Origin: SOJA01 sp964598485
Lineage (GTDB): Archaea; Thermoproteota; Bathyarchaeia; Bathyarchaeales; Bathycorpusculaceae
NCBI GenBank assembly: GCA_964598485.1
Contig: CAZRCD010000004.1
Location: forward strand, 1-64,000
DNA: 64,000 nt
Direction: 5' to 3'
This document shows, piece after piece, positions 17,947 to 26,447 of the stretch. Position 1 is the first letter of the stretch; every line of letters starts with the position of its first letter. The position numbers and the translations under genes were made by a program. The notes below the pieces were generated by a model. It was not told the origin of the DNA and ran no database searches. It worked only from the letters and a program-made list of their open reading frames with translations.

Positions 17947-19223
17947 TTGCAGATTCTTTCAGGAATTAAGCGGTATGTTCAGCGCATAAGCACGCTTAGC
18001 CGTAATGCTAGGCTTTACTTGGTGGCAACTGTTGTGCAAGGTTTAAGTTTCGGAATCTGGGGAGTCATATTTTACCTGTATCTTAACCTTCCTGAAGTTG
18101 GGTTCGAGATGGATTTTGTAGGCAACATGTTCTCCGTTGGCGCAATAGCAACTGGCTTAGTGGCTTTACCGGCGGGCTTACTTTGTGAACGCATTGGTCC
18201 TAAGAAGGCTTTGCTCATTGGTTTGATAGCGAACTTCATAAGTCTCATTCAGATAGTCGCTTTACAACCGACAATTCTTCTTCTCGCCAGCCTCGTTTCC
18301 GGCTTGATAGGCACGGTTGGATGGGTAGCGTCAACACCATTCATGATGGAAAATAGTAAGCAGGAAGAACGTTCGTATTTGTTCAGTTTTAACTGGGCCG
18401 TAATGATGGTTATGAGCGTTATAGGCAACTACATTGGCGGGGTTATGCCAAACTCACTTAACGCTTTTTTGGGTTTGCCCACAGGTCTGGAGTTCGGGTC
18501 ACCCATCGGATATCGCATAGCTCTTGCAATTTCGATTGGGCTAGCTCTCGTTGCTACTTTTCCAATCTTGTTGATAAAGGAGAAAAAAGTGGTACAAAGG
18601 CAAAAAATGATTGATTTCTTAGCCTTGCGAAACATAAGAAGCCATCTGGTCATAGCTAAATTCATGATACCTACATGTCTCATAGGCTTTGGAGCTGGTT
18701 TCACAGTCCCGCTTCTAAACAATTTTTTTGACTTGAGATTTTATGCCACAATGGGGCAGATAGGTATTATATCGGCTCTAGGTAGTGTTACACTAGCCGT
18801 GGGAGTTCTTGCCGCACCCTTGTTATCAAACAGGTTGGGCAAGGTCAAAAGTGTAGTGATGTGTCAATTTTCTTCCATGCCCTTCATCATGCTCATAACC
18901 CTTTCACCGAACTTGACTCTGGCTTCAACAGCTTACATAGCACGTGGCGCATTGATGAACATGCAGTACCCATAAGCTCTACTTTACAGATGGAGTTAGT
19001 AACAGAAAAGGAACGTGCCACAACAAACGGTTTAATGATCATGGCGGACAACGTTCCGCGCGCTGTGACCGCTTCGATTTCCGGTGTAATGATGACAGGA
19101 AACGATTTTTACACGCCTTTCCTATTTACGACAGTTACCTATTTCATCGCAAGTTCACTATATTATGTATTCTTTAGAAAAGTTGAGTCTTCTTTAAACA
19201 ATGGATCGAAGTTGTTGAACTAG
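17947..19223 (+). pseudogene. MFS transporter with a single-base frameshift near the C-terminus
   Basis: A major facilitator with about 12 membrane helices. The first frame (TTG 17947) runs through motif-A-like GLLCERIGPKKALLIG and stops at 18975 after RGALMNMQYP. The remaining helices continue in another frame from about 18968: VPISSTLQMELVTEKERATT, then MADNVPRAVTASISGVMM and the last helix, to 19223. A one-base loss after AACATG restores a normal MFS of about 425 residues. The first product alone lacks the last two helices. It may be a real inactivating mutation or a sequencing error; substrate unknown. Confidence 0.85.
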
Positions 19224-20791
19224 GAGCTACGTGAATAAACGATTTTTCCATCAACAATCGTCATCTCGACTTTGGCTTTTTTAATTTCGTCGGGCGGAAC
19301 GTTAAGCAAATCATCTGACAAAACCGTTAGATCTGCAAACTTTCCAACTTCTATTGTTCCTTTCTTGTTTTCGTCAAAAGAAGCATAAGCCGCATTCAAG
19401 GTGTAGGTTTTAAGAGCTTCCTTCACTGTGAGGCTTTCTTCTGCAAAGCTTTTCCTCGCGACGGCAGCCCAAACACCCAAAAGCGGATCTATTGGTTCTA
19501 CCGGGCAATCTGAACCGGAAGTAACAATCAATCCTTCCTTCATAAGCGTCTTGAATGGGTAAACCCAGCGTGCTCTATGTTTCCCAACACGGTCAACAAC
19601 CCAAAAATCAGAAACGACAAAATGTGGTTGAATAGAAGCTATTAAGCCTAAGCGCTTCATGCGTTTAATCAGCTTTGGGTTAAGGACGGAACAATGTTCA
19701 ATTCTATGCCTATGATTCTTTCGCGGATGCTTTTTCAGAGCGTTTTCAAAGGCTTTTAGAACGGTTTCCATGGCACGGTTGCCTATGGCGTGAACCGCCA
19801 ATTGCAAACCAGCCCTATGAGCCTTCGAAACAAGCTTGTTCAGTTTTCTTTGTGTATAAAGTATTATGCCTCTTGTTTCAGGCTTGTCAGAGTAAGGCTT
19901 TTTTAAGGCTGCGGTGCGTGCTCCGAGGGAGCCGTCAACAAAAACTTTGACAAAACCTATCTTGACCATGTCGTTTCCAAAGCCTGTTTGCAGGCCTAAA
20001 TCGATTAGTTGATCTAGGAGGTCTGCTGAGATGCCTAGATAAACCCTTAAGGGTAGTTTTCCGTTGAGATGGAGTTTTTGTATGATGCGTATTTCTTGGG
20101 CGGAGCCTGTAATCCAGTGGACGCATGTGAGTCCGGCTTTAACAGCTTTTTTGCACGCTGAAATGCAAGCTTTTTCAAGTTCTTTCGGGTTTGGTTTTGG
20201 AATTGTTTTCCAAGCTAGCCCTAAAGCATTTTCTCGTAATATGCCATTAGGCTCGCCTGTGGCTTCGTCTAAATCTATTTTTCCACTTTCTATAGTTGTT
20301 TCCTTTGATATGTCAGCCAGCTGTAAAGCCCTGCTATTAGCGACGCCTAAATGCCCGCAGACACGGATGAGAAAGACTGGTTTGTCCGCAACCGCGGCAT
20401 CCAAGTCCCAGCGGGTTGGATAACGCTTTTCAGCGAATTTATCTTGATCCCACCTTCCCCCTAAAATCCAGCTTTTTTCAGAATTTTTCTGGGCGTATTT
20501 CCGCATTTTCTGCTGCATCTCTTTTACGGACTCTACGTTTCTCAGGTTTAAGGTCTGCAAAAACTGTCCAAAGCCTGTCATGTGCACGTGGCAGTCAACA
20601 AAACCAGGTACAATTGTCTTATTTTTTGCGTTTATCACCGTTGTTTTTTTGTCTATGTATTTTCGGGCCTCTTTGTTGGAGCCTACAGTGATTATTCTTC
20701 CGTTTTGAATCGCTATTGCTTCGGCTTTGGGCTGCTTCTGATTCAAAGTTACTACATTAACGTTTAAAAGAACAAGTGTGCTGTCTGACAT
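19220..20791 (-). CDS. YtcJ-like metal-dependent amidohydrolase
   Basis: Member of the amidohydrolase superfamily (YtcJ/exoenzyme-regulator type). N-terminal beta-sandwich part NVNVVTLNQKQPKAEAIAIQ precedes the TIM barrel with metal-binding GFVDCHVHMTGFG, then VDGSLGARTAALKKPYSD, LAVHAIGNRAMETV, HRIEHCSVLNPK and TSGSDCPVEPIDPLLGVW. Length 523 residues is normal and the start is ATG 20791. These enzymes act on N-acyl or amide substrates that cannot be named from sequence. It converges with the MFS gene, overlapping by four bases. Confidence 0.9.
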   Translation of the reverse strand: MSDSTLVLLNVNVVTLNQKQPKAEAIAIQNGRIITVGSNKEARKYIDKKTTVINAKNKTIVPGFVDCHVHMTGFGQFLQTLNLRNVESVKEMQQKMRKYAQKNSEKSWILGGRWDQDKFAEKRYPTRWDLDAAVADKPVFLIRVCGHLGVANSRALQLADISKETTIESGKIDLDEATGEPNGILRENALGLAWKTIPKPNPKELEKACISACKKAVKAGLTCVHWITGSAQEIRIIQKLHLNGKLPLRVYLGISADLLDQLIDLGLQTGFGNDMVKIGFVKVFVDGSLGARTAALKKPYSDKPETRGIILYTQRKLNKLVSKAHRAGLQLAVHAIGNRAMETVLKAFENALKKHPRKNHRHRIEHCSVLNPKLIKRMKRLGLIASIQPHFVVSDFWVVDRVGKHRARWVYPFKTLMKEGLIVTSGSDCPVEPIDPLLGVWAAVARKSFAEESLTVKEALKTYTLNAAYASFDENKKGTIEVGKFADLTVLSDDLLNVPPDEIKKAKVEMTIVDGKIVYSRSS

Positions 20792-21073
20792 GCTTGGTAA
20801 TGTAGGCTTATGAAATAAAAGTTTTTAACGCCGTGTAGAGCCCCAGTTTTGTCCAGGTTTTCTCTGCAGAATCAGTCTTTTCTCGTAGTTCCGTCTATTT
20901 CTCGACTTGGGAGACGGTCTCTTCTTTTGGGTGGGCTGTATTTTAGGAGTCTGTGACCTGACCTTTCCAGCCTTAGAAAGTGAACCGTGAGTCGGCATTC
21001 AGATACACCGTTTCTAGTTGAAGGATACAGTAACTCTTAAACCTTTTCTTTACGTATTTCTGTTTGTAATTGC

Positions 21074-21158
21074 GCGGGGGTACCCGAGCCAGGTCTAAGG
21101 GGTGGGGTTCAGGTCCCCATGGTGAAGGCCTTCGTGGGTTCAAATCCCACCCTCCGCA
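21074..21158 (+). tRNA. tRNA-Leu (CAG)
   Basis: Folds as a class II tRNA: acceptor GCGGGGG/CCTCCGC, D stem CCC/GGG, anticodon stem TGGGG/CCCCA with loop TTCAGGT (anticodon CAG), a long variable arm hairpin GAAGG/CCTTC, and T arm GTGGG-TTCAAAT-CCCAC. Discriminator A; CCA is not encoded. A T-run at 21160-21164 follows. Its last 20 transcribed positions up to the acceptor are duplicated at 24455-24474, marking it as a likely integration target. Confidence 0.95.
21137..21156 (+). repeat. attachment-site-like repeat, left copy (inside tRNA-Leu)
   Basis: GGTTCAAATCCCACCCTCCG, the T loop to acceptor end of tRNA-Leu, is identical at 24455-24474 in the same orientation. Direct duplication of a tRNA 3' end about 3.3 kb downstream is the usual footprint of tyrosine-recombinase integration in archaea. 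Confidence 0.65.
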
Positions 21159-21251
21159 CTTTTTGACAACCCCTGTCTTTGAGAGGTTCTATTTCCGTTT
21201 TCATTGGATCGACACCGTCCATGTGCATACTTGACAAAATGTGCATGTAAT

Positions 21252-22082
21252 CTACAGTGTCACTAATCTTTCTACGCCATTGCGATCAATCTCTAACATG
21301 ACTCTATAGAGCCACTTAGAAGCCATATGATATTTCCTTTGCAGATCTTCCTCATCTGTAACGAAATAAAGCTTCTTGAGTTTCTCAGTAATCTCTGATG
21401 GCAGTTCATAGTGTATATAGCGCATCTTGAAGTCGTGATGGACAGCGTTATGCTTGATCCGCAAAGCTTCAACTAAGGAACCAAGAACGAGCCTGTGGTA
21501 GAAGTCAATGGCTTCAAGGTGGTTGCCTCTGTTGATCTCCTTCTGGACAAAATTGTTGAACATATCGAACCTTACCCTTAGCCTTTTCAATCTTTCACGG
21601 CATTTCTTCACCAGCGCTTCTTTGTCGAGCAGAGCAGGTTTAACGTCGTCAGTTTTGTTGAAGTAGAACACTACTTTGCCATGCACATCCGGTTCCAGAA
21701 ACTTGTCTGGGCTGCTCACTGTCAAGACGGCAAGGTCGATAATAAGGTATTCGTTGGCGTCTTTCAGTCTATAAAAGGCTTGAAATAGACCCGATTGTGG
21801 ATAGTGTGACACCTCATACTTCTGTTTTATAAGCGACAACGATTTCAAGGCTTTTTCAACCACAACAAACGCCTCAGCTACTTTCTTGTCGTCCACAACC
21901 AAATAGAGGTCAACGTCGGACCATGCATCGATTCTATCGAAGGCTGCAGCCCCACCTTCCCAAAAAGCATGGACATAATTGAGTGGTTCCAATGCATTAA
22001 CAAGAGCTTGAATTATCATTTTGCGAGTCAGCTTCTCTCCATTCATCATCGACATCTCTGAAAATTGCAAGAATCTGATCAT
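21252..22082 (-). CDS. nucleotidyltransferase-fold protein
   Basis: A 276-residue protein with a DNA polymerase beta-type nucleotidyltransferase core: GGAAAFDRIDAWSDVDLYLV contains the Gly-Gly (43-44) and metal-binding D56xD58 motif. A third acidic residue is likely in YLIIDLAVLTVSS. The C-terminal half is helical, with features like streptomycin/aminoglycoside adenylyltransferases, but the substrate is unknown. It lies 197 bases downstream of the HEPN-like gene in the same orientation, inside the segment bounded by the tRNA-Leu repeats. An MNT antitoxin-like or AMPylating role toward that protein is a plausible inference. Confidence 0.75.
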   Translation of the reverse strand: MIRFLQFSEMSMMNGEKLTRKMIIQALVNALEPLNYVHAFWEGGAAAFDRIDAWSDVDLYLVVDDKKVAEAFVVVEKALKSLSLIKQKYEVSHYPQSGLFQAFYRLKDANEYLIIDLAVLTVSSPDKFLEPDVHGKVVFYFNKTDDVKPALLDKEALVKKCRERLKRLRVRFDMFNNFVQKEINRGNHLEAIDFYHRLVLGSLVEALRIKHNAVHHDFKMRYIHYELPSEITEKLKKLYFVTDEEDLQRKYHMASKWLYRVMLEIDRNGVERLVTL

Positions 22083-22278
22083 ACTTACATATTTCGCCGG
22101 TTTGAGATGTGAGTTATCATGAATTACAATTCCACCTTTTGGATCCTACTCAAGCATAGAAAAAATGAGGATCTACTCGTGATATTTCCGCTGATTTTTG
22201 CCTTTCTTCATGTTTTTTCGCATCTCTTTGATGATTCTCTTCTCTTTTGCACATGAAAGACGAAATGTAAAACATCTT

Positions 22279-24150
22279 TTATCCGTCGTTTTGTGCTTTG
22301 TTGTCTTCTCTCTTAACAAAATCGTATTTTCCCAACTTCAGTAATGCAAATATTAACAAATGCATATAGATAATGCGGTATTCACGAAACAACATGAGTG
22401 AATGAGCGATTCTGTGTCGCAAGTTGTAACCAGCTTGTTCTACCAGCAAGAACTTGAAGAATAATAAGTCATCTTCATCAAAGAGTTTCTTGACTGCTTT
22501 TTCATGCAGAAGAGCATGAATGTCTTTCTCTCTTGCGATGTTTCTACCATTTCTGTCTTTGGTTGTATAGAAGGTGGGGACCCCCGCAAATCTGCAGATA
22601 TCTCTAAGCAAACCTTCTATTTTCAGTGTCAGAGAATCAATGCTAAGGACAAGATTCGGGTAATTTGCGGGGTTTTGGAAATAATAGTGAATCTGTAGAA
22701 AATACTCATGAAGAGCGGGAGCTATCAGATTCAACCAATTATATTGTATTATCTTATCCTTCTCCAACTTCTTTGGAATATTCTTGCCAAACCAAGAATA
22801 CTGGCGTAAGAATTCTAGCAAAATACTAGCAGATAGCTTTCTTTCTTGGATCGCAGCGAAGAATATCTCATTTATCAAATACATTTTGTTTAACTTAAGC
22901 TCCATATCGTACTGCTGAAGCATGCCATAGTATTTTCTTTCATTCTCGTCTGAAAAATGTTGAGCTGTATGTCCACTCTGGTCGATTATTTCCTTCGGAA
23001 AAAGATGTTGTAAAGGATACTCTTTGTTAAGCTCTCCAGAAACCTTCTCCATATCTTTGAATCTAGGCAAGAGATTCTTGTCAAGCATTAGGAATTTAAT
23101 AATTTCCTCTGGTTTGTTCTGAGTTATTTTCTCTGCGATTTCTCTGCATTTCTTCACGTGCTCTGTCAAGTCAATCTTCATTTCAAACTTCCTCAATTTC
23201 ACTGAACCCTTGAGTTCGGAGTATCTCTTCTCTAGTTCTTTGATCTTTTTTTCATCTTTGATTTTTTTGTAGTTGTCTATCGCAAGCTGGCAAAAGGTTA
23301 GAGAAGCAAAATCATTCTCGCGAGCACGCATTAGAGTTTCATATAATTCTGCAATCTGCCTTCTCCATTCATGAGTTTTCTTTCCTTGTTTTTCGTCAAC
23401 TTTCTCGCCCAATTCAAGCATTTGAATTGCGCCATGAATGTTTGATTTTTCCAAACTGCGCAATATTTTCCAACAAATGTGTTCAAATCCAACGAAATCT
23501 TCCTTAGAAAATCTCCTCTTGTCTTGCAACATTAAGTCAATCAGTCTGGCTCTCAAAGCAAAAGAAGAACTGCTCTTGAAGTTAAAACCGTCTACCAATC
23601 TTCTGATTTCTGATTTGACTTTTTCTAGTTTGTATCTCACTTGGCAGGTAAGAGAGTGAGCATTTTTTATAGCATCCAGAATATCTAGGCCATAATGTCC
23701 TTGTGGTTCTTTTCCATCTTTTGTTTCGTAGATTTTGATGAGTTTCAGATAAGAATCAATAGCAATCTTCGCATACTTGGCATGTTTGTACGGGCTGCAC
23801 CAAAGGATAAGTGAATAACGGGCTTTCAGTAGGGGATTAGATGTGTTATCTAGCCTCTCAATCAAATATTTGCATGTCTTATCGTCGAGCCGATCCAAAT
23901 TTGGATATTCAATTACCTCGCCCTTCTCATTAGTTTTCGTGAACTTTGGATTGATTTTCCCATCTTTCACCCAAAAGTTGAAGAAGTCTACCTCCCACTG
24001 AGCCTTTTTAGCCTCCTCCGACTCGTTTTCTTTGAACTTCAAATCTCTCAATTCACGGAATAATTCTCCAATCTGATGCGAGTACTTATAGTCTGCAGCA
24101 TTTTTTTCCAAATGATTATAGAGACCTTTCAGGTCAGTGAACTTTTCCAT
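22279..24150 (-). CDS. large helical protein with C-terminal HEPN-like (DUF4209-like) motif
   Basis: A 623-residue, almost entirely helical, Lys/Glu-rich protein with no membrane segment. The first 350 residues look like helical repeats. Near the C-terminus YNLRHRIAHSLMLFREYR carries RxxxxH (R578...H583), the HEPN ribonuclease motif, and in context (LVEQAGYNLRHRIAH) resembles the RNxxxHG motif of DUF4209 proteins. HEPN proteins act as RNases in defence and toxin systems. ATG 24150; a nucleotidyltransferase gene follows, and both sit between duplicated tRNA-Leu ends. The family assignment is tentative. Confidence 0.7.
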   Translation of the reverse strand: MEKFTDLKGLYNHLEKNAADYKYSHQIGELFRELRDLKFKENESEEAKKAQWEVDFFNFWVKDGKINPKFTKTNEKGEVIEYPNLDRLDDKTCKYLIERLDNTSNPLLKARYSLILWCSPYKHAKYAKIAIDSYLKLIKIYETKDGKEPQGHYGLDILDAIKNAHSLTCQVRYKLEKVKSEIRRLVDGFNFKSSSSFALRARLIDLMLQDKRRFSKEDFVGFEHICWKILRSLEKSNIHGAIQMLELGEKVDEKQGKKTHEWRRQIAELYETLMRARENDFASLTFCQLAIDNYKKIKDEKKIKELEKRYSELKGSVKLRKFEMKIDLTEHVKKCREIAEKITQNKPEEIIKFLMLDKNLLPRFKDMEKVSGELNKEYPLQHLFPKEIIDQSGHTAQHFSDENERKYYGMLQQYDMELKLNKMYLINEIFFAAIQERKLSASILLEFLRQYSWFGKNIPKKLEKDKIIQYNWLNLIAPALHEYFLQIHYYFQNPANYPNLVLSIDSLTLKIEGLLRDICRFAGVPTFYTTKDRNGRNIAREKDIHALLHEKAVKKLFDEDDLLFFKFLLVEQAGYNLRHRIAHSLMLFREYRIIYMHLLIFALLKLGKYDFVKREDNKAQNDG

Positions 24151-24629
24151 TTTACTCCTTCTCTAACATGCATCCAAATACTTCATATTCAACACATGCA
24201 TATATTAAACTTTAAATAATCGATGAAATTCGTTGAAAACTTTTCTCTTAATGCATGTACATCTTCGAGTTTTTCGACTATGAAGTGCCTAGATGATTAC
24301 TATTCTATTTCCACATACTACTTATTTACCATACATACAATTCTCCTCATTTCTCTTGTCCCCCACCAAAACAAACCCAATTTAATCATAAAACCACACT
24401 AAACAAGCCCAAAACACCGAGATTGAAAAATCGATCGTATAATACTACAAAAAAGGTTCAAATCCCACCCTCCGTACCAGAATTTTAAGCTTATTTCGAA
24501 TTCATCTGGTTGGAAAGAGGGAATTTGGGGACTTGCGAGGTGGGGTTGAAATTCCAGCATGAATCTACATTAAACCCCGTTTTCGATATAATCTGATTCT
24601 CAAAGGTTTTTCGTTTAACCTCATTTTGG
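24151..24629. other. gene-free strip at the right edge of the tRNA-Leu island
   Basis: About 480 bases of AT-rich sequence without a convincing gene. It holds the promoter region of the HEPN-like gene and the partial tRNA-Leu copy at 24455-24478. No integrase fragment was seen. Confidence 0.5.
24455..24474 (+). repeat. attachment-site-like repeat, right copy (tRNA-Leu 3' fragment)
   Basis: Identical for 20 bases to the tRNA-Leu 3' end at 21137-21156, then TACC against CACT. Only the T loop and acceptor half are present, with no tRNA body upstream, so this is a fragment and not a gene. Together with the intact tRNA it brackets 21.16-24.45 kb. Confidence 0.65.
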
Positions 24630-26447
24630 TTATGTATCTTTGAACTGTTTCTCATAGAGGCGATAATACATTCCTTTCTTCTTCATAAGGCCTGCATGAT
24701 TCCCTTCCTCAATTATTCTCCCCTCGTTAATAACTACAATATTATCGGCGTTTCTAACAGTGGAAAGTCTGTGGGCAATGACGAGTGATGTTCTGTTTTT
24801 CAAAAGAAACGCGAGTGCCTTCTTTATTTTCAGTTCAGTGTATGGGTCAACGCTTGATGTTGCCTCGTCTAGAATTAAAATTGGCGGATCACGTAGTAGG
24901 GCTCTTGCAAAAGACACCAGTTGTCTTTGTCCAACAGAGAGTCTCGCTCCTCTTTCACCAACATCAGTCTCGTATCCTTGTGGAAGGCTGCTTATGAATT
25001 CGTGGATTCCAACAATCTTTGCAACTTGTTTAACCTTGTCGTCGGACGCGTCAAGTTTTCCATATTTTATGTTTTCCATGATCGTTCCAGAAAAGAGGAA
25101 AGGTTCCTGCAAAACAACTCCCATCTGTTTATGAAGAGAGTTCAACGTTATTTTTTGAACGTCGTAGCCATCAACCGTTATGGTTCCTTTCTGAGTTTCA
25201 TAAAATCTGCTGAGAAGCTTCGCAATAGTGCTCTTTCCTGCTCCTGTTGGACCTACAATGGCTAATGTTTTTCCGGGGTCAACGTGAATGTTTACATCTT
25301 TTAGTACAGGGCGAATTGGATCGTAGCCGAAAGTCACATGATCAAAGATGATTTCTCCTTTTACATGAGAAAGCCCAATTGCATTCGGGGCATCCGCAAT
25401 TTCGGGTTTTGTATCAAGAGTAACGAATATTCTTTCCGCTGCAGACATTGCTGACTGAAGTGTGTTATAGAACGTTGCCAAATCTACTAACGGGCTGAAA
25501 AATTTGTTTACGTAAAGAAGGAAGGCTACAACTATTCCCAGCGTCACTCCTTCGCTTGCAGTTAAGATTCCACTGACCCACAAGACAACACATGTTCCAA
25601 CTGCTCCAATTATTTGCACAGCCGGCATCAGAAGAGCAAAGAGCTTGCCAGCTTGAACGTTAGCTTGAAGGTTTTCTACATTTGCTTGTCTAAAGCCTTT
25701 CATTGTGTCTTGCTCTCTTGTAAAAGACTGAATTTCTCTGATGCCTGAAATGCTTTCTTCAAATCTGCTTGTGACCGCTGCTATTTTCTTCCGTGTTGCT
25801 CTGTAAGCCTTTCTAAGCCTAGCTTGGAAAACAAACATCAGCAATACAAGGGCAGGCATAACTGAAAACGCCGCTAAGGTCAGAGGTATGCTAAGCCAAA
25901 GCATAATGGCTACGATTCCTATAAGAGTTAAAACGTCGCTGATCAAGGTAATAACTCCTTGGACAAATATTTCGCTTAAAGTATCTGTGTCATTAGTAAC
26001 CCGTGAGATTATTTCACCAGCTTCAGATCGGTCGTAGAAGCTATATGAAAGTTCTTGAAGATGCGAAAACAATTGTTTTCTTAACTCGTTCACCATGTTT
26101 TGTCCCATCCAAGACATCTGATATGTACGCTGATAGCTAGAGACCCAGTTGACAAGGTAAACACCGACTAGAATAATAGAAATGAACGTTAGTCCAGCCA
26201 AGTCACTGTTTTTCATGTAATTGTCGATGGCAACTTGAAGGAGATAAGGAGGCAGAAGCCCAGTTAAAGAAACAACAACCACAGCGACGCCTGTAATTAT
26301 GAATCTCCGCTTATATTTCAGTAAGTACCTAAGTAGCCTCGCCATCAGCGCTCTATCTGAAATCTTTCTTGTGCGCGTTTCTTCTTCGTGATCCAAGCCA
26401 AATCTACGCCCATGCCCAGGTCCATGCCCCACATGGTATCCAGTCAC
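24630..26447 (-). CDS. ABC exporter half-transporter, subunit with canonical catalytic site
   Basis: Six-helix membrane domain followed by an ATPase domain (605 residues), the MsbA/TM287-288 type. The N-terminus is His/Gly-rich (HVGHGPGHGRR). Walker A is VGPTGAGKSTIAK, Walker B with catalytic Glu is ILILDEATSSVD, and the H-loop is VIAHRLSTVRNAD. The signature is LSVGQRQ instead of LSGGQ, which would weaken the partner's ATP site. It overlaps the upstream partner gene by four bases, so the two form a heterodimeric exporter. The substrate (drug, lipid or peptide) is unknown. Confidence 0.93.
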   Translation of the reverse strand: MTGYHVGHGPGHGRRFGLDHEEETRTRKISDRALMARLLRYLLKYKRRFIITGVAVVVVSLTGLLPPYLLQVAIDNYMKNSDLAGLTFISIILVGVYLVNWVSSYQRTYQMSWMGQNMVNELRKQLFSHLQELSYSFYDRSEAGEIISRVTNDTDTLSEIFVQGVITLISDVLTLIGIVAIMLWLSIPLTLAAFSVMPALVLLMFVFQARLRKAYRATRKKIAAVTSRFEESISGIREIQSFTREQDTMKGFRQANVENLQANVQAGKLFALLMPAVQIIGAVGTCVVLWVSGILTASEGVTLGIVVAFLLYVNKFFSPLVDLATFYNTLQSAMSAAERIFVTLDTKPEIADAPNAIGLSHVKGEIIFDHVTFGYDPIRPVLKDVNIHVDPGKTLAIVGPTGAGKSTIAKLLSRFYETQKGTITVDGYDVQKITLNSLHKQMGVVLQEPFLFSGTIMENIKYGKLDASDDKVKQVAKIVGIHEFISSLPQGYETDVGERGARLSVGQRQLVSFARALLRDPPILILDEATSSVDPYTELKIKKALAFLLKNRTSLVIAHRLSTVRNADNIVVINEGRIIEEGNHAGLMKKKGMYYRLYEKQFKDT

